Source of the DNA: a virus
Direction: 5' to 3' (one strand)
Length of the DNA: 64,000 nucleotides
Virus record (IMG/VR): IMGVR_UViG_3300042549_009448
Location: 116,031-180,030 of that record
This document shows, one piece after another, positions 54,927 through 63,594 of this stretch. The notes beneath the pieces were generated by a model. The model was not told where the DNA came from. It worked only from the letters and a program-made list of their open reading frames with translations, and did no database searches. Numbering within the stretch: the first letter of the stretch is position 1; each line of letters begins with the position of its first letter. The translations under genes and the position numbers were made by a program.

Positions 54927-56084
54927 TTAAGGTATCTTAACTCCAGGAATTCCCATTAACTGGTTGCTTAATGCTCTAAGCATTGGGATATGATTTGAGA
55001 ACTTAACGGTCTCGAACCAGAATGGAGTTTTGGTTTTTGAATTTAGAACAACTTGGTAATCGCTAAGGCCAGCGTATTTCTGTAGAGTTTGAGGATCGAA
55101 CATTACCGGTTTTGCAATCAGATTTCCATTCTCCTGACGAATCATCATCGGTGAAGCTAGTCCAACCATTTGCACCAAACGACCAGCTCTTTCAACTTCT
55201 CTAGCCCAATCAATATAGAATACGAAAAGTCTGCGACCTCCCTCAACATTGGGACCCATGACAACAACCGTATTACCCTTACCGAAAGAAACGGATTCGT
55301 CTACTACATCAGTTTCAGTAGAGAACTTAGAGTCAACTGCATTTGAGGGTTCAGAATAAATATGTGAATAGGCTTGAGACTTTAGGTCAATTAACTTTCC
55401 GATCCAGCCTTCATTACGTAATCTCTTAAATACTAGATTCTCAACCGAGAACTCTCCGCCCTTATTCGCAAGCTGTTCGTCTCTTGATCTTGAGATCTTT
55501 TTCTTTAGAACGGAGGCACGTTCCATAATATCACGAGCCTCTTCCGGGCCAGCCTCTTGAATCTCGTCAATCATTTGCTTGATTGCATAGATGTAATGGT
55601 CAGATTTTAGCTGAACGTCTTTTGGATCAACACTAGGCGGATTATACGCAGGTTTTCTAAGCCATTCTCCCTTTAGTAGAGAATAGAGACCTGATGCCAA
55701 ATGTAATTGATTTACGTCCTGTGCGTACAGTTCAACATCGTATCCTTCAATATTTACTGGATGGCGTTGATTCCACACGGTCTTTAAACCTTCCATTGCA
55801 ATCTTCACGAGCTCAACGTCCTTGTTTATCTTGGAAAGATCCATGATAATATGCACGTCAAAGTCAGAGTACTTTGTCCAGTTATAATTAGCTAGGGATC
55901 CAGTAAGTTGAATATCTTCAATTGGAGCACTAACCTTTAGGTCCTCATAGAAGTCATGAGCAATTTGCAGAAGCTTGGTTCTGAGCTCAGAGTTAAGGTC
56001 TTCTCCATCCCAGACCATTGGATTCAATTGATCTTGGTAGAATTGGCCCTCATTTATGAATTCGGTGAATTTAAACAGTTTCAT
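54927..56084 (-). CDS. Nucleotidyltransferase with capsid-targeting-like leader
   Basis: 385 residues. Leader MKLFKFTEFINEGQ (possible cut after FINE). Residues 50-110 contain TGSLANYNWTKYSDFDVHII, the GS...DxD signature of the polymerase-beta-like nucleotidyltransferase fold, and a third Asp is available in YDVELY. The C-terminal 150 residues are unassigned. Possible virion-delivered enzyme that modifies a host macromolecule. An ATAAATAA box lies only 6 bases before the ATG. Confidence 0.85.
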   Translation of the reverse strand: MKLFKFTEFINEGQFYQDQLNPMVWDGEDLNSELRTKLLQIAHDFYEDLKVSAPIEDIQLTGSLANYNWTKYSDFDVHIIMDLSKINKDVELVKIAMEGLKTVWNQRHPVNIEGYDVELYAQDVNQLHLASGLYSLLKGEWLRKPAYNPPSVDPKDVQLKSDHYIYAIKQMIDEIQEAGPEEARDIMERASVLKKKISRSRDEQLANKGGEFSVENLVFKRLRNEGWIGKLIDLKSQAYSHIYSEPSNAVDSKFSTETDVVDESVSFGKGNTVVVMGPNVEGGRRLFVFYIDWAREVERAGRLVQMVGLASPMMIRQENGNLIAKPVMFDPQTLQKYAGLSDYQVVLNSKTKTPFWFETVKFSNHIPMLRALSNQLMGIPGVKIP

Positions 56085-56089
56085 CTGGA

Positions 56090-56097
56090 TTATTTAT
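56090..56097 (-). promoter_or_regulatory. T4-late-like box close to the start codon
   Basis: Minus strand GATAAATAATCC ends 5 bases before the ATG at 56084. A -10 element here would give a leaderless mRNA, so either the start is misassigned or leaderless translation is used. Confidence 0.4.
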
Positions 56098-56916
56098 CTA
56101 AGCCTCTAATCTCTCCTGGGCGTATGGGCTTACGTATTTTGCCCATAGTTCTGGATCGTAGTCGGTTTTAGTATCAGATAGGAATTGGTAGAACCTGTTA
56201 TAGAAAGGCTCGATCACGGACTGACCGCAACGATTCAAGGGTTTTGCTGAAACATCGGTAGATGCAACCTTGTGATTGTCAAAGTTAGATGGATTATTAA
56301 TATCGCCTGACTGCTTGTGACCTGCCATGTCTAAAGGATCTGACCAGTTAAAACAATAAGATGGGATATAGTGGGTAAAGTGTTCGTCCAAGTGGTTCTC
56401 ATCCCTAAGCTTGGTGTACCAGCTTAAACCCTCGTAACCTGTCATATCATCCCTAAACCCGATTTCTCTAATACGATTCATCTTTACGATTACTGATGCC
56501 TCTAGCGTATTTCGAGTAAGTTCAACTTTATGTGGAGTCGCGAAGATGCTTTTTTCAGGCTTCCATGCATCCTTGCAGTTTGCAGAGATTCCATCAACTG
56601 CTTGGCGAATATGCCAAGGCAAGTAAGCATCATCATCATCCGCTAACATGAAGTACTCACCGGTTGCATGAGTTACTGCATCTCTGCAAATGGCTCCACG
56701 ATTAGTGTATGATTCGCCAGTCACATAGTCAGTATCATTATTGAAAAACTTTATGTTTAAGGCAATCAGGTCAGGATCAATGCTCAATGGATTCTCAATG
56801 TCGGTGTTGAAGATAATTAATTCCTTATGCGGATAATCCTGTTGAATGAATTGTTCTATGATTCTCTCAACACAGCGGTATCGGCGATACGTTGTGCAAA
56901 CGAAACTTACTGTCAT
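56098..56916 (-). CDS. GT2-family glycosyltransferase
   Basis: 272 residues. N-terminal VSFVCTTYRRYRCVERIIEQ (GT-A start), ESYTNRGAICRDAV and FMLADDDDAYLPW (DxD). A standard GT2 fold. Possible user of GDP-fucose or other sugars made by the phage, although GT2 enzymes more often use UDP-sugars. Confidence 0.87.
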   Translation of the reverse strand: MTVSFVCTTYRRYRCVERIIEQFIQQDYPHKELIIFNTDIENPLSIDPDLIALNIKFFNNDTDYVTGESYTNRGAICRDAVTHATGEYFMLADDDDAYLPWHIRQAVDGISANCKDAWKPEKSIFATPHKVELTRNTLEASVIVKMNRIREIGFRDDMTGYEGLSWYTKLRDENHLDEHFTHYIPSYCFNWSDPLDMAGHKQSGDINNPSNFDNHKVASTDVSAKPLNRCGQSVIEPFYNRFYQFLSDTKTDYDPELWAKYVSPYAQERLEA

Positions 56917-56950
56917 CTTTGTAGTAATCTATTTTTGGTTTTCTAAATAT

Positions 56951-57160
56951 TTATCGAGTCCAGTAAACGTCGCCGTCAACTAGGGTCTTAACGATGGCCT
57001 CATCCTTCATGATAGAATTGATGTAGGCTTTTGGATTCTTTACGTTGGTATAAACTCTCTGAATTCCATTTGAATAAACAACGGTCACTGAGTATCCGCC
57101 GGGTCTAAGACTTAGCTCGTTGGTTCTAAATCTTTCGTGTACGATTATTGTTTTTGACAT
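56951..57160 (-). CDS. Small hypothetical protein
   Basis: 69 residues from MSKTIIVHERFRTNELSL. A longer frame to 57229 overlaps the upstream gene and is less plausible. Beta-rich (GGYSVTVVYSNGIQRVYTN) then helix. No family. Confidence 0.7.
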   Translation of the reverse strand: MSKTIIVHERFRTNELSLRPGGYSVTVVYSNGIQRVYTNVKNPKAYINSIMKDEAIVKTLVDGDVYWTR

Positions 57161-57171
57161 ATTTCTTATTT

Positions 57172-57372
57172 TCAGGTTAATAAATTTCGGATCATTCCCA
57201 ATAGCATTATGAATACTGTTATTGGCCAAGTTAGGATGACGACTACTCTAGCGATTAGAGTTTTAGGAATTTGTCGATTTGCTTGTCTATATTCAATGTA
57301 CTCAATGAATGCTCCCCAAATGAGGCCAAGTATTAAGTAGGTTGCTAGGTCGTGTAATAAATTAGTTTGCAT
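57172..57372 (-). CDS. Small membrane protein
   Basis: 66 residues, two hydrophobic segments (about 9-24 and 41-62). The start overlaps the primase-like gene by 11 bases. Confidence 0.7.
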   Translation of the reverse strand: MQTNLLHDLATYLILGLIWGAFIEYIEYRQANRQIPKTLIARVVVILTWPITVFIMLLGMIRNLLT

Positions 57373-57964
57373 ATAAAATTGTTGGATTATCTTTATGAAC
57401 GTCTATTTTTGGATATAGGCTTTTAAATTTCTGAAGATTGAATGGTCGGCAGATCAGATGAATTCCGTTCTTGCTATTGACGGTCCACACCGTATCGTCT
57501 CTATCAGTTTCAGAGATTAGGGTTTGTACTGAGTGGATTACTTCATTGATGGTCTGATCATGATCTCCTTCAATATCCAGGTAGTCAATATCAATTATCC
57601 AGGTCTTGTCCGGCTCTGAATGATGGGTACCAGCGGCTGAGTCGAATGCATTTCTTACTGCCCGGTAATTGCCTTCCGCTATGTAACCGGCAATCATCTT
57701 CAAAGCTTCGAGTGAGGTCTTACGATAGCTTCGGCGATTGAGTCTGAAATAGGCTCTAGCACTATTGTCTTGACACTGCTTGACTACATCGGGCACAAGC
57801 TTGTCAAAATGGTCTAATGATTTGACACAGTAATTCGCAAGAACAATCATGTCCTTTGCCATGTTAGGATTATCCTTACGTCTCTTAAAAATCTGTAAAA
57901 AGTAGAAAGTATCTTCAGAATCAAATTGTAACATTGATCTGATCTGCTCAGTATTGTTGACCAT
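57362..57964 (-). CDS. AEP-primase-like protein
   Basis: 200 residues. TWIIDIDYLDIEGDHDQ near residue 140 has the DxD pattern of the archaeo-eukaryotic primase fold, and TVNSKNGIHLICRPF follows like the SxH block. I recall similar proteins in Bacteroidota phages. Possible primase or nucleic-acid-repair polymerase; not proven. Confidence 0.65.
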   Translation of the reverse strand: MVNNTEQIRSMLQFDSEDTFYFLQIFKRRKDNPNMAKDMIVLANYCVKSLDHFDKLVPDVVKQCQDNSARAYFRLNRRSYRKTSLEALKMIAGYIAEGNYRAVRNAFDSAAGTHHSEPDKTWIIDIDYLDIEGDHDQTINEVIHSVQTLISETDRDDTVWTVNSKNGIHLICRPFNLQKFKSLYPKIDVHKDNPTILYAN

Positions 57965-57970
57965 ACTGGT

Positions 57971-57980
57971 TTATTATACT
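57971..57980 (-). promoter_or_regulatory. TATAATA-type promoter-like box
   Basis: Minus strand TAGTATAATAA, 7 bases before the primase-like start. Confidence 0.4.
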
Positions 57981-58003
57981 AAATCGAGAGTAAAAGGTTA
58001 GGA

Positions 58004-59176
58004 TTAATCTCGCCAACTGAATCTTGTGTCAGCATATAAGTAATCGATTCCGTGTCGATTGGAAATTCTCTTAACTCTCTCGTTTTCGTCAGCCGAAAAT
58101 AATGATCCACCGTAGATTGAAATGTACCCAGTTGATTTTATTCCTACGCTGGCTAATTTAGCAAGCACCACTTCCAGGCTTTCAAAACAAATCTCACGAG
58201 ATTGATTTGGATTTTGCAAGATTGAAATTGATCGTGCTTTTGGATCTTTAACTGGCAGAAAGTTAAAGTTATCAAGGTTTGTAATTTGACCTTCAAATTG
58301 GTATTGACCTGCACCATCGTGTGAAATTGATATTCCAGATTTAGATAGAACAGTTATCATGTCGTGTGTGTAAGTTTGGTTACTGTTAAACACTATCGTA
58401 CATGAACCATTTTCGAAATAATTTATTAGGTTCTTAATTGCATTTTTACGGACGGCTGCCTCAAATTGGCCGCCCATAGTATGATAAAGAGATCTTATTG
58501 TTTTTTGAGATTCGCTTGCGCTAATTTTAGACATGTCCTCTTGAACAAGTTTAGTAATTAAGTCCATCAACCTAGTTTGATCATCGCTCGTCGTTTTAGC
58601 CAAAGCAACCGTTCTCTTAGCTGGAAACCATCTTTCTGAAAAATCTAAAGTCTCTGATACCCATGCCATTGCCTGCTTGAAGAAATCTATCTCTGATAAA
58701 CTGGCGTCAAACCTTTTCATTTGCAGATTCATGTCCCGGTAGCCAGTTTTAGGAAAGATCCGTTTTACCACATTAACATTTGCAAAGAACCCTATCGCAA
58801 AGTCGGTCTTAACATTTCGATTAACCCTCTTTGAAAAGACTAGTGTGTGATTGAGTAGTTGAGTAACGGATGATGATAGAAAAACGTCTTTTGCAACTAG
58901 GGCTGCATATTCCGGAGAATCAACAACTTTAATCAGCCATCTGAATTCAGATTTCTTTCTAAGATCTTCAAACCATTCTTTTGAATAAATGGTATGTTGC
59001 GAATTGGTCGTTAACTCGTCTTTTGCATGCTTACGTAGCTTAAGTTCAATAAGAGACTTTTGCTCAGCGTAATCAGGATCATCGACGAGCCCTATTTCCC
59101 TTAATCTCTCAAGATCTTCTAACTCGGCCATTAATAGGTCAATCGCTTGTTCTTCAAATAATTTTATGTATTTCAA
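58004..59176 (-). CDS. Predicted virion-internal protein with capsid-targeting-like leader
   Basis: 390 residues. Leader MKYIKLFEEQ and then LEDLERLREIGLVDDPDYAE, the LRxLGL motif shared with four other leader-bearing proteins. The large remainder (beta/alpha, with YISIYGGSLFSADENERVKR near the end) has no family. Confidence 0.83.
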   Translation of the reverse strand: MKYIKLFEEQAIDLLMAELEDLERLREIGLVDDPDYAEQKSLIELKLRKHAKDELTTNSQHTIYSKEWFEDLRKKSEFRWLIKVVDSPEYAALVAKDVFLSSSVTQLLNHTLVFSKRVNRNVKTDFAIGFFANVNVVKRIFPKTGYRDMNLQMKRFDASLSEIDFFKQAMAWVSETLDFSERWFPAKRTVALAKTTSDDQTRLMDLITKLVQEDMSKISASESQKTIRSLYHTMGGQFEAAVRKNAIKNLINYFENGSCTIVFNSNQTYTHDMITVLSKSGISISHDGAGQYQFEGQITNLDNFNFLPVKDPKARSISILQNPNQSREICFESLEVVLAKLASVGIKSTGYISIYGGSLFSADENERVKRISNRHGIDYLYADTRFSWRD

Positions 59177-59185
59177 ACTTTACTA

Positions 59186-60070
59186 TTATTTTTTGGCAGC
59201 AGTACCAGCCGATCCTGAAGTTCCAGCAGAACCCACATTAAGGGCTGCACCGAACTGCGGCTTATAGTTTTTTAGTAAAGAATCCAATTGCATGGCTTTG
59301 TCTTGGGCCTGCTTCTGTAAATTTAGATCTTGAGTTGCTCTATATTCAGATTGAGCTTGGACTAATTTTGCAGTTAGTGCGGCTTTAACCTTGGGTTCAA
59401 TTTCCTTTTCTTTAGTGTCCTTTTCTGCTGGAGTAGCGGCAGAGGCCTGAGCATCAAGTAGAGTCTTGATTGTAGCATCTTGGCCAGCGGCTGCCTGTAA
59501 GGCTGGATCGTTTATCATTCGTAAGTAGGCAGCGACCTGTTGTACACCAGCCGCTTGCATTGCTTTATCGAAACCAGCAGACGCCGCTGCTCCGAACATT
59601 TTATCAGCGGCAGTACCAGCTGAACCCGAAGTCCCAGCTTTCCCAGCTGAACCGGCTGAGCCAGTAGAATTGACTCCATCTAAAATATCAGAGATTGCAT
59701 CGAGCTTTGCAGCCCCGTCCTGTTCAGTTACTTTGAATCCGTATCTGGCTGAAAAAACATAATCCGGCTCTCCGTTAGGCAATGCAGATAGTTTCCCAGA
59801 CTGCTCAACTACTGCAGTTCCGCCGATCGCTTTTAATTTAGAATTGACTGTATTATCTGAGATTGTTAACATTGCAACTATATTACTGCCGGTTTTTGCT
59901 ATCTGTGCAGCATTAGTTATGGCCATCATTTTGCCAAGTTTTTTATTAGACAATTTAAAGAGTTGTAGATAATCAGTCCATTTAACTTTGCCCGTATCTG
60001 CAAACTTTGTCATTGGATCATTGGCGCCTTCGCTAATGAACGATTCAAATAATTTTATGTATTTTGGCAT
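59186..60070 (-). CDS. Predicted virion-internal Ala/Gly-rich protein
   Basis: 294 residues. Leader PKYIKLFESFISEG (possible cut after FISE). The middle and end are low-complexity with repeated GSAGTSGSAGTAA. A lipid- or DNA-associated structural role is possible. ATAAATAA box 24 bases upstream. Confidence 0.82.
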   Translation of the reverse strand: MPKYIKLFESFISEGANDPMTKFADTGKVKWTDYLQLFKLSNKKLGKMMAITNAAQIAKTGSNIVAMLTISDNTVNSKLKAIGGTAVVEQSGKLSALPNGEPDYVFSARYGFKVTEQDGAAKLDAISDILDGVNSTGSAGSAGKAGTSGSAGTAADKMFGAAASAGFDKAMQAAGVQQVAAYLRMINDPALQAAAGQDATIKTLLDAQASAATPAEKDTKEKEIEPKVKAALTAKLVQAQSEYRATQDLNLQKQAQDKAMQLDSLLKNYKPQFGAALNVGSAGTSGSAGTAAKK

Positions 60071-60093
60071 TTATTGAGTAATTTATTTCAGGT

Positions 60094-60101
60094 TTATTTA
60101 T
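60094..60101 (-). promoter_or_regulatory. T4-late-like promoter box
   Basis: Minus strand AAATAAATAAAC, 24 bases before the ATG at 60070. Confidence 0.5.
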
Positions 60102-60172
60102 TTTAGCCGAACACTCTAAGAATTATCGAAGCCCAGTCCTAGATAACTTTTTTCTTTAAAGTTACTAATTAT

Positions 60173-60532
60173 TTACCGAGTTAGGTATTTTAGCCTTGAT
60201 TGATTGTCTGCTTCATTAAAAAAAACATACTCAAACCAACCAATATCGTCAATACTATAATCATACAGCCGGTCTTTAATTTGATTAACTTTGTTAGAAT
60301 CCTCATCTGAATTGACATCTATTTGTTGTGCAAATAGTTCATCAAACTTGGCCTTTAAGGTATCAATCGCAGTACGTACTTCAGGATCAGACATCCAGTC
60401 GTTCAGTAGCTCCTGATATCTTTCTTCAAAAGGTGCAGAATAGTTAGTTATTCCTAGATTTCTAAGATGGTCCTTGTCATCCTTAGTAAGGTCTTCATTA
60501 ATGAATTGAGTAAATGCTTTTAAATTTTTCAT
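60173..60532 (-). CDS. Predicted virion-internal protein with capsid-targeting-like leader
   Basis: 119 residues from MKNLKAFTQFINEDL, an internal start that places the leader at the N-terminus (a 23-residue longer frame reads into the preceding gene). Then LTKDDKDHLRNLGITN, the LRxLGL motif. The rest is acidic and helical. Possible cut after FINE. Confidence 0.82.
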   Translation of the reverse strand: MKNLKAFTQFINEDLTKDDKDHLRNLGITNYSAPFEERYQELLNDWMSDPEVRTAIDTLKAKFDELFAQQIDVNSDEDSNKVNQIKDRLYDYSIDDIGWFEYVFFNEADNQSRLKYLTR

Positions 60533-60542
60533 GTGAGGTCTT

Positions 60543-61178
60543 TTATTTTTTACCTGTTTTTTGGGTGCCGAACCTGACTGCGATCTGCTTTGAGAGCTCA
60601 ATGTCTTGATCGGTCGCTCGGTTGATTGCCTCCTTCTCCATTCGTCTCATGAAGTCCGGAAACTCGGTTCCGACCTTGAGCACGCATTCGGTCCAAAGTT
60701 TCGGATCGTATTCTCTCTTTCCGGTGTAATACTCACGAGCAATCTCGCCAGCAGTATCATTGTCCAAATACACAGTGTTCTCTCCGAGTTTAAAGCTTGC
60801 CTCAACTGTTGGATAATCCTCCATTGAGATTGACCATTGGCATGAGGTTTCGTTCTCAAGTTCTGCCCAACACTTCACGCTCTGCTCGGTCTCTTCGCAC
60901 TCCGCTATCTTTTTTACCTTAGTTACCAACCAGTCTTTAAAAGATTTAGGTTCCTCAGCAACAGGTGCGTCAGTCGTAGTTTTAGTCGTGTCCTCTTCAG
61001 GTTCGGTTTGAGCAGGCTCTTGAACCTTGACTGGCTTCTCTTCCGGTTCCGCTTCAGGTTTAATCTTCTTCTCCTTCTTCTTGAAAGGCACCGGTTCATG
61101 AGCTTGATCCGCTGCGCGTTCCATATCCTCAAAGAAGTTCTCGTATAGTTTAACGTATTTCAAATTAATATTCTTCAA
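60543..61178 (-). CDS. Predicted virion-internal protein with acidic linker
   Basis: 211 residues. LKYVKLYENFFEDM at residues 6-19 is leader-like. Residues 30-80 are a low-complexity Pro/Glu/Lys linker. The C-terminal domain has cysteines (AECEETEQSVKCWAELENET). No family recognised. Confidence 0.78.
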   Translation of the reverse strand: MKNINLKYVKLYENFFEDMERAADQAHEPVPFKKKEKKIKPEAEPEEKPVKVQEPAQTEPEEDTTKTTTDAPVAEEPKSFKDWLVTKVKKIAECEETEQSVKCWAELENETSCQWSISMEDYPTVEASFKLGENTVYLDNDTAGEIAREYYTGKREYDPKLWTECVLKVGTEFPDFMRRMEKEAINRATDQDIELSKQIAVRFGTQKTGKK

Positions 61179-61455
61179 TTTTAGTAGTAGTAGTATTGAA
61201 GTATTGTCTATTTATTAAACCAGGACCATCACTCCAGTCAGATCCGTCCAATATTTGTAGCATTTCTTGATAGGTATAAGGTCCTTCAGATGTTGTCAAT
61301 GTTTTAATACATTGAGGCGTTGTTCCTTCCCATTTAACAAAGGTCTTGGTGCCGCTTAGTGATAGCCTAACTGTATCTGAGCTGGTCTCTAATACCTCTT
61401 CAAAATTAATCTTTGATAATTCTGAAATGTTAAATACTATGAATGTTCTTTCCAT
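61165..61455 (-). CDS. Hypothetical protein
   Basis: 96 residues, beta-rich start (TFIVFNISELSKINFEEVLE) and Asp/Trp-containing end (LDGSDWSDGPGLINRQYF). No family. Confidence 0.72.
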   Translation of the reverse strand: MERTFIVFNISELSKINFEEVLETSSDTVRLSLSGTKTFVKWEGTTPQCIKTLTTSEGPYTYQEMLQILDGSDWSDGPGLINRQYFNTTTTKIEEY

Positions 61456-61471
61456 TTAAAATTCTATTATT

Positions 61472-62521
61472 TTAAAGTCCTACTCTACCCCTTTGTGCAT
61501 TAAAGTTATTTAGTATCTCGGTTGCGGTTAAAGCACGAGAGTAAAACCTTGCGTTATTGACACGAACTTTAGTATATACGGTTGGTGTTGCTTGTGATGG
61601 TCTTGCCGCGATTGAAAGTCTAGCTGATGTATTTGTTACGGTAAAAGTTATGCTGGTCGTCATCTTTAGAGAACCGTTACGATACATCAACACGTTGCTA
61701 CCGTCATATACATAAACGACTTGATGCCAGTTATTATAGAAATTACCTGTGGTTATGGACTCATTCGCATTATTTATATTTGCTCCACCACCAAGCCTTT
61801 CGCAATAACATGTAACGTAACCTGATGCGGCTGAACCCGGATTTTGAGTAAAGTTAATACCCCAACCATGATTACCGCCGGTGACACTTGAATAACTACC
61901 AAAAACCATATAATACTGAATTGTGCTACTTGGTGTAAGTGGATAGAACCAAACCTCAGCGGTATAGGGTAGACTACCATTAATCGAAAATGCTGCATTA
62001 TATGCGCTGGTGGTTAGATGGTCATTCGAGCCATCAAATGACCAATATGATGCTGATCCGGATGAAACAAACGTTGGGCTGTTTGTCAGGTTTTGAGTAA
62101 CTACTGAACTGCCCATATCATTCACCACCGTACCGGTACGTGGATATGAAGGTGCAAACGCAGCATCAACCGAAAATGCTAGATTAGTCGTTTTAACTGC
62201 TTCATAGTCTCGATCGATTACCATCTTATCGGTTTGGCCGTAATAATACTGTAATGCAAGTGCCGCACTGGCATAGGTTGTGCCTGAAATCATAGCCGTA
62301 TAACCTATTAGCGCTGCATCGTTTGCCGCAACGTAAATGGATGGGCCTCCGCTTGCTTTATTTAGATATATCGTGTAGCCTCCAGAAGGTGGCGTGATTC
62401 CGTTCCAATAGTCGGTTGATGAAGTTGGTCCCTTATCAACGTCGCCGACGCCTATCCAGTAATTTGACTTTTTAAGAGCGGCGGTCTGGGTTGTCGCGCT
62501 GTACTTTACTACGTTTGGCAT
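61472..62521 (-). CDS. LamG/concanavalin-like virion adhesin
   Basis: 349 residues. The C-terminal 200 residues follow the LamG pattern (SYWSFDGSNDHLTTSAYNAA, WHQVVYVYDGSNVLMYRNGS, ARFYSRALTATEILNNFNAQ). The N-terminal 110 residues (NYWIGVGDVDKG, GGPSIYVAANDAALIGYTA) resemble the PA14 adhesin at 29794-30630. Likely a tail or head decoration that binds glycans. Confidence 0.83.
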   Translation of the reverse strand: MPNVVKYSATTQTAALKKSNYWIGVGDVDKGPTSSTDYWNGITPPSGGYTIYLNKASGGPSIYVAANDAALIGYTAMISGTTYASAALALQYYYGQTDKMVIDRDYEAVKTTNLAFSVDAAFAPSYPRTGTVVNDMGSSVVTQNLTNSPTFVSSGSASYWSFDGSNDHLTTSAYNAAFSINGSLPYTAEVWFYPLTPSSTIQYYMVFGSYSSVTGGNHGWGINFTQNPGSAASGYVTCYCERLGGGANINNANESITTGNFYNNWHQVVYVYDGSNVLMYRNGSLKMTTSITFTVTNTSARLSIAARPSQATPTVYTKVRVNNARFYSRALTATEILNNFNAQRGRVGL

Positions 62522-62549
62522 TATTTAGATTTCAGTGTTTTTTGTAAGA

Positions 62550-63074
62550 TTATTCATTAGACTCAAGGTCCTGTCTGAGCATGAAGTAGGATATAGTGTA
62601 TTGGCTATCCCATTCAACTGCCATTAGTCCGTTATCGCCCTCAAAGAGCACCACCCTAACCTCGTCCCCGTATTCTGGATCTTCAACAAAGATCTCTTCA
62701 ATCTCTCGCGAACTCTCAGGTCGACGATACTCGTCGGTGTTCGGATCGTATGCTAGTATACCAGGAAAGCGACGGCAGAATTCGCGAACTCTTGGTTCGG
62801 TCCGGTAATCGAGAGCCAGTGCATTGAAGACCTCAACCACAGAGTCCAGTGGTAAACTGTCAAGCAGTTGTTGCTGATCAGCAAGGCCACGTTCATGAAG
62901 TCTGGCAACATTCGGCGGTGGCTCAATGCCAAGCATTTTACAGGTCTCAATCGCGGCCTCTGAATACATCTCAAATCTACTTGCAACCACGCTAAAATGG
63001 TCCGGATTGAGCACGTCCTGTAGGGTTGCAAGTTCTGAATTATTGAATTCTTCGAATATCTTAAGGTATTTCAT
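62550..63074 (-). CDS. Predicted virion-internal protein with capsid-targeting-like leader
   Basis: 174 residues. Leader MKYLKIFEEFNNS. NVARLHERGLADQQQLLDSL carries a variant of the LRxLGL motif. Paralogue of the next gene (same length class, same order: leader, LRxLGL, FNALALDYRTEPRVREFCRR against FNIDDVPHTDVPRLRALVQK). Confidence 0.83.
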   Translation of the reverse strand: MKYLKIFEEFNNSELATLQDVLNPDHFSVVASRFEMYSEAAIETCKMLGIEPPPNVARLHERGLADQQQLLDSLPLDSVVEVFNALALDYRTEPRVREFCRRFPGILAYDPNTDEYRRPESSREIEEIFVEDPEYGDEVRVVLFEGDNGLMAVEWDSQYTISYFMLRQDLESNE

Positions 63075-63086
63075 TTGAGTTTTTTT

Positions 63087-63590
63087 TTATAATGCTGAGC
63101 CCAACATGAACCACATCCGAATATGTAAGCTCTCCCAATAGACTGCAGTATTACCAGCCGAGTCTTTCCACACAGTCACGTCTACTTCATCATATAGAAT
63201 TTTAGACCCACTCCATTTGAAAGGATACTGGCCAACTTTCGGATCGATCTCCTTGTCGGGAACCGCTTCGCGGCTGGCGATAAGCTCACCGTACCAAACC
63301 GTGAAAAGGCCTGGAAACTTCTGCACCAGGGCCCGGAGTCTTGGCACATCAGTGTGGGGAACGTCATCAATATTGAACACAAGCTTGACTCGATCAAATA
63401 GCTCATACTTGTCAATTAGGCCAAGCTCCCGAAGTCGTTGTTCATCCGGATCAAGTTTAAGATCAAGAGCATCGACCGTTTCAAGTGCGGCCCTTTCAAA
63501 ATCTTCAAAATCGTCAGGGTTATTGTCGACCACGTCCCTTAGGGTAGGGAGGTCAGACTCCAGTTCCTCGAATAGTTTAATATACTTCAT
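63087..63590 (-). CDS. Predicted virion-internal protein with capsid-targeting-like leader
   Basis: 167 residues. Leader MKYIKLFEELESD, then DEQRLRELGLIDKYELFD. Paralogue of 62550-63074. The C-terminal part is beta-rich (YPFKWSGSKILYDEVDVTVW). An ATAAATAA box lies 5 bases before the ATG. Confidence 0.83.
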   Translation of the reverse strand: MKYIKLFEELESDLPTLRDVVDNNPDDFEDFERAALETVDALDLKLDPDEQRLRELGLIDKYELFDRVKLVFNIDDVPHTDVPRLRALVQKFPGLFTVWYGELIASREAVPDKEIDPKVGQYPFKWSGSKILYDEVDVTVWKDSAGNTAVYWESLHIRMWFMLGSAL

Positions 63591-63594
63591 AGAG

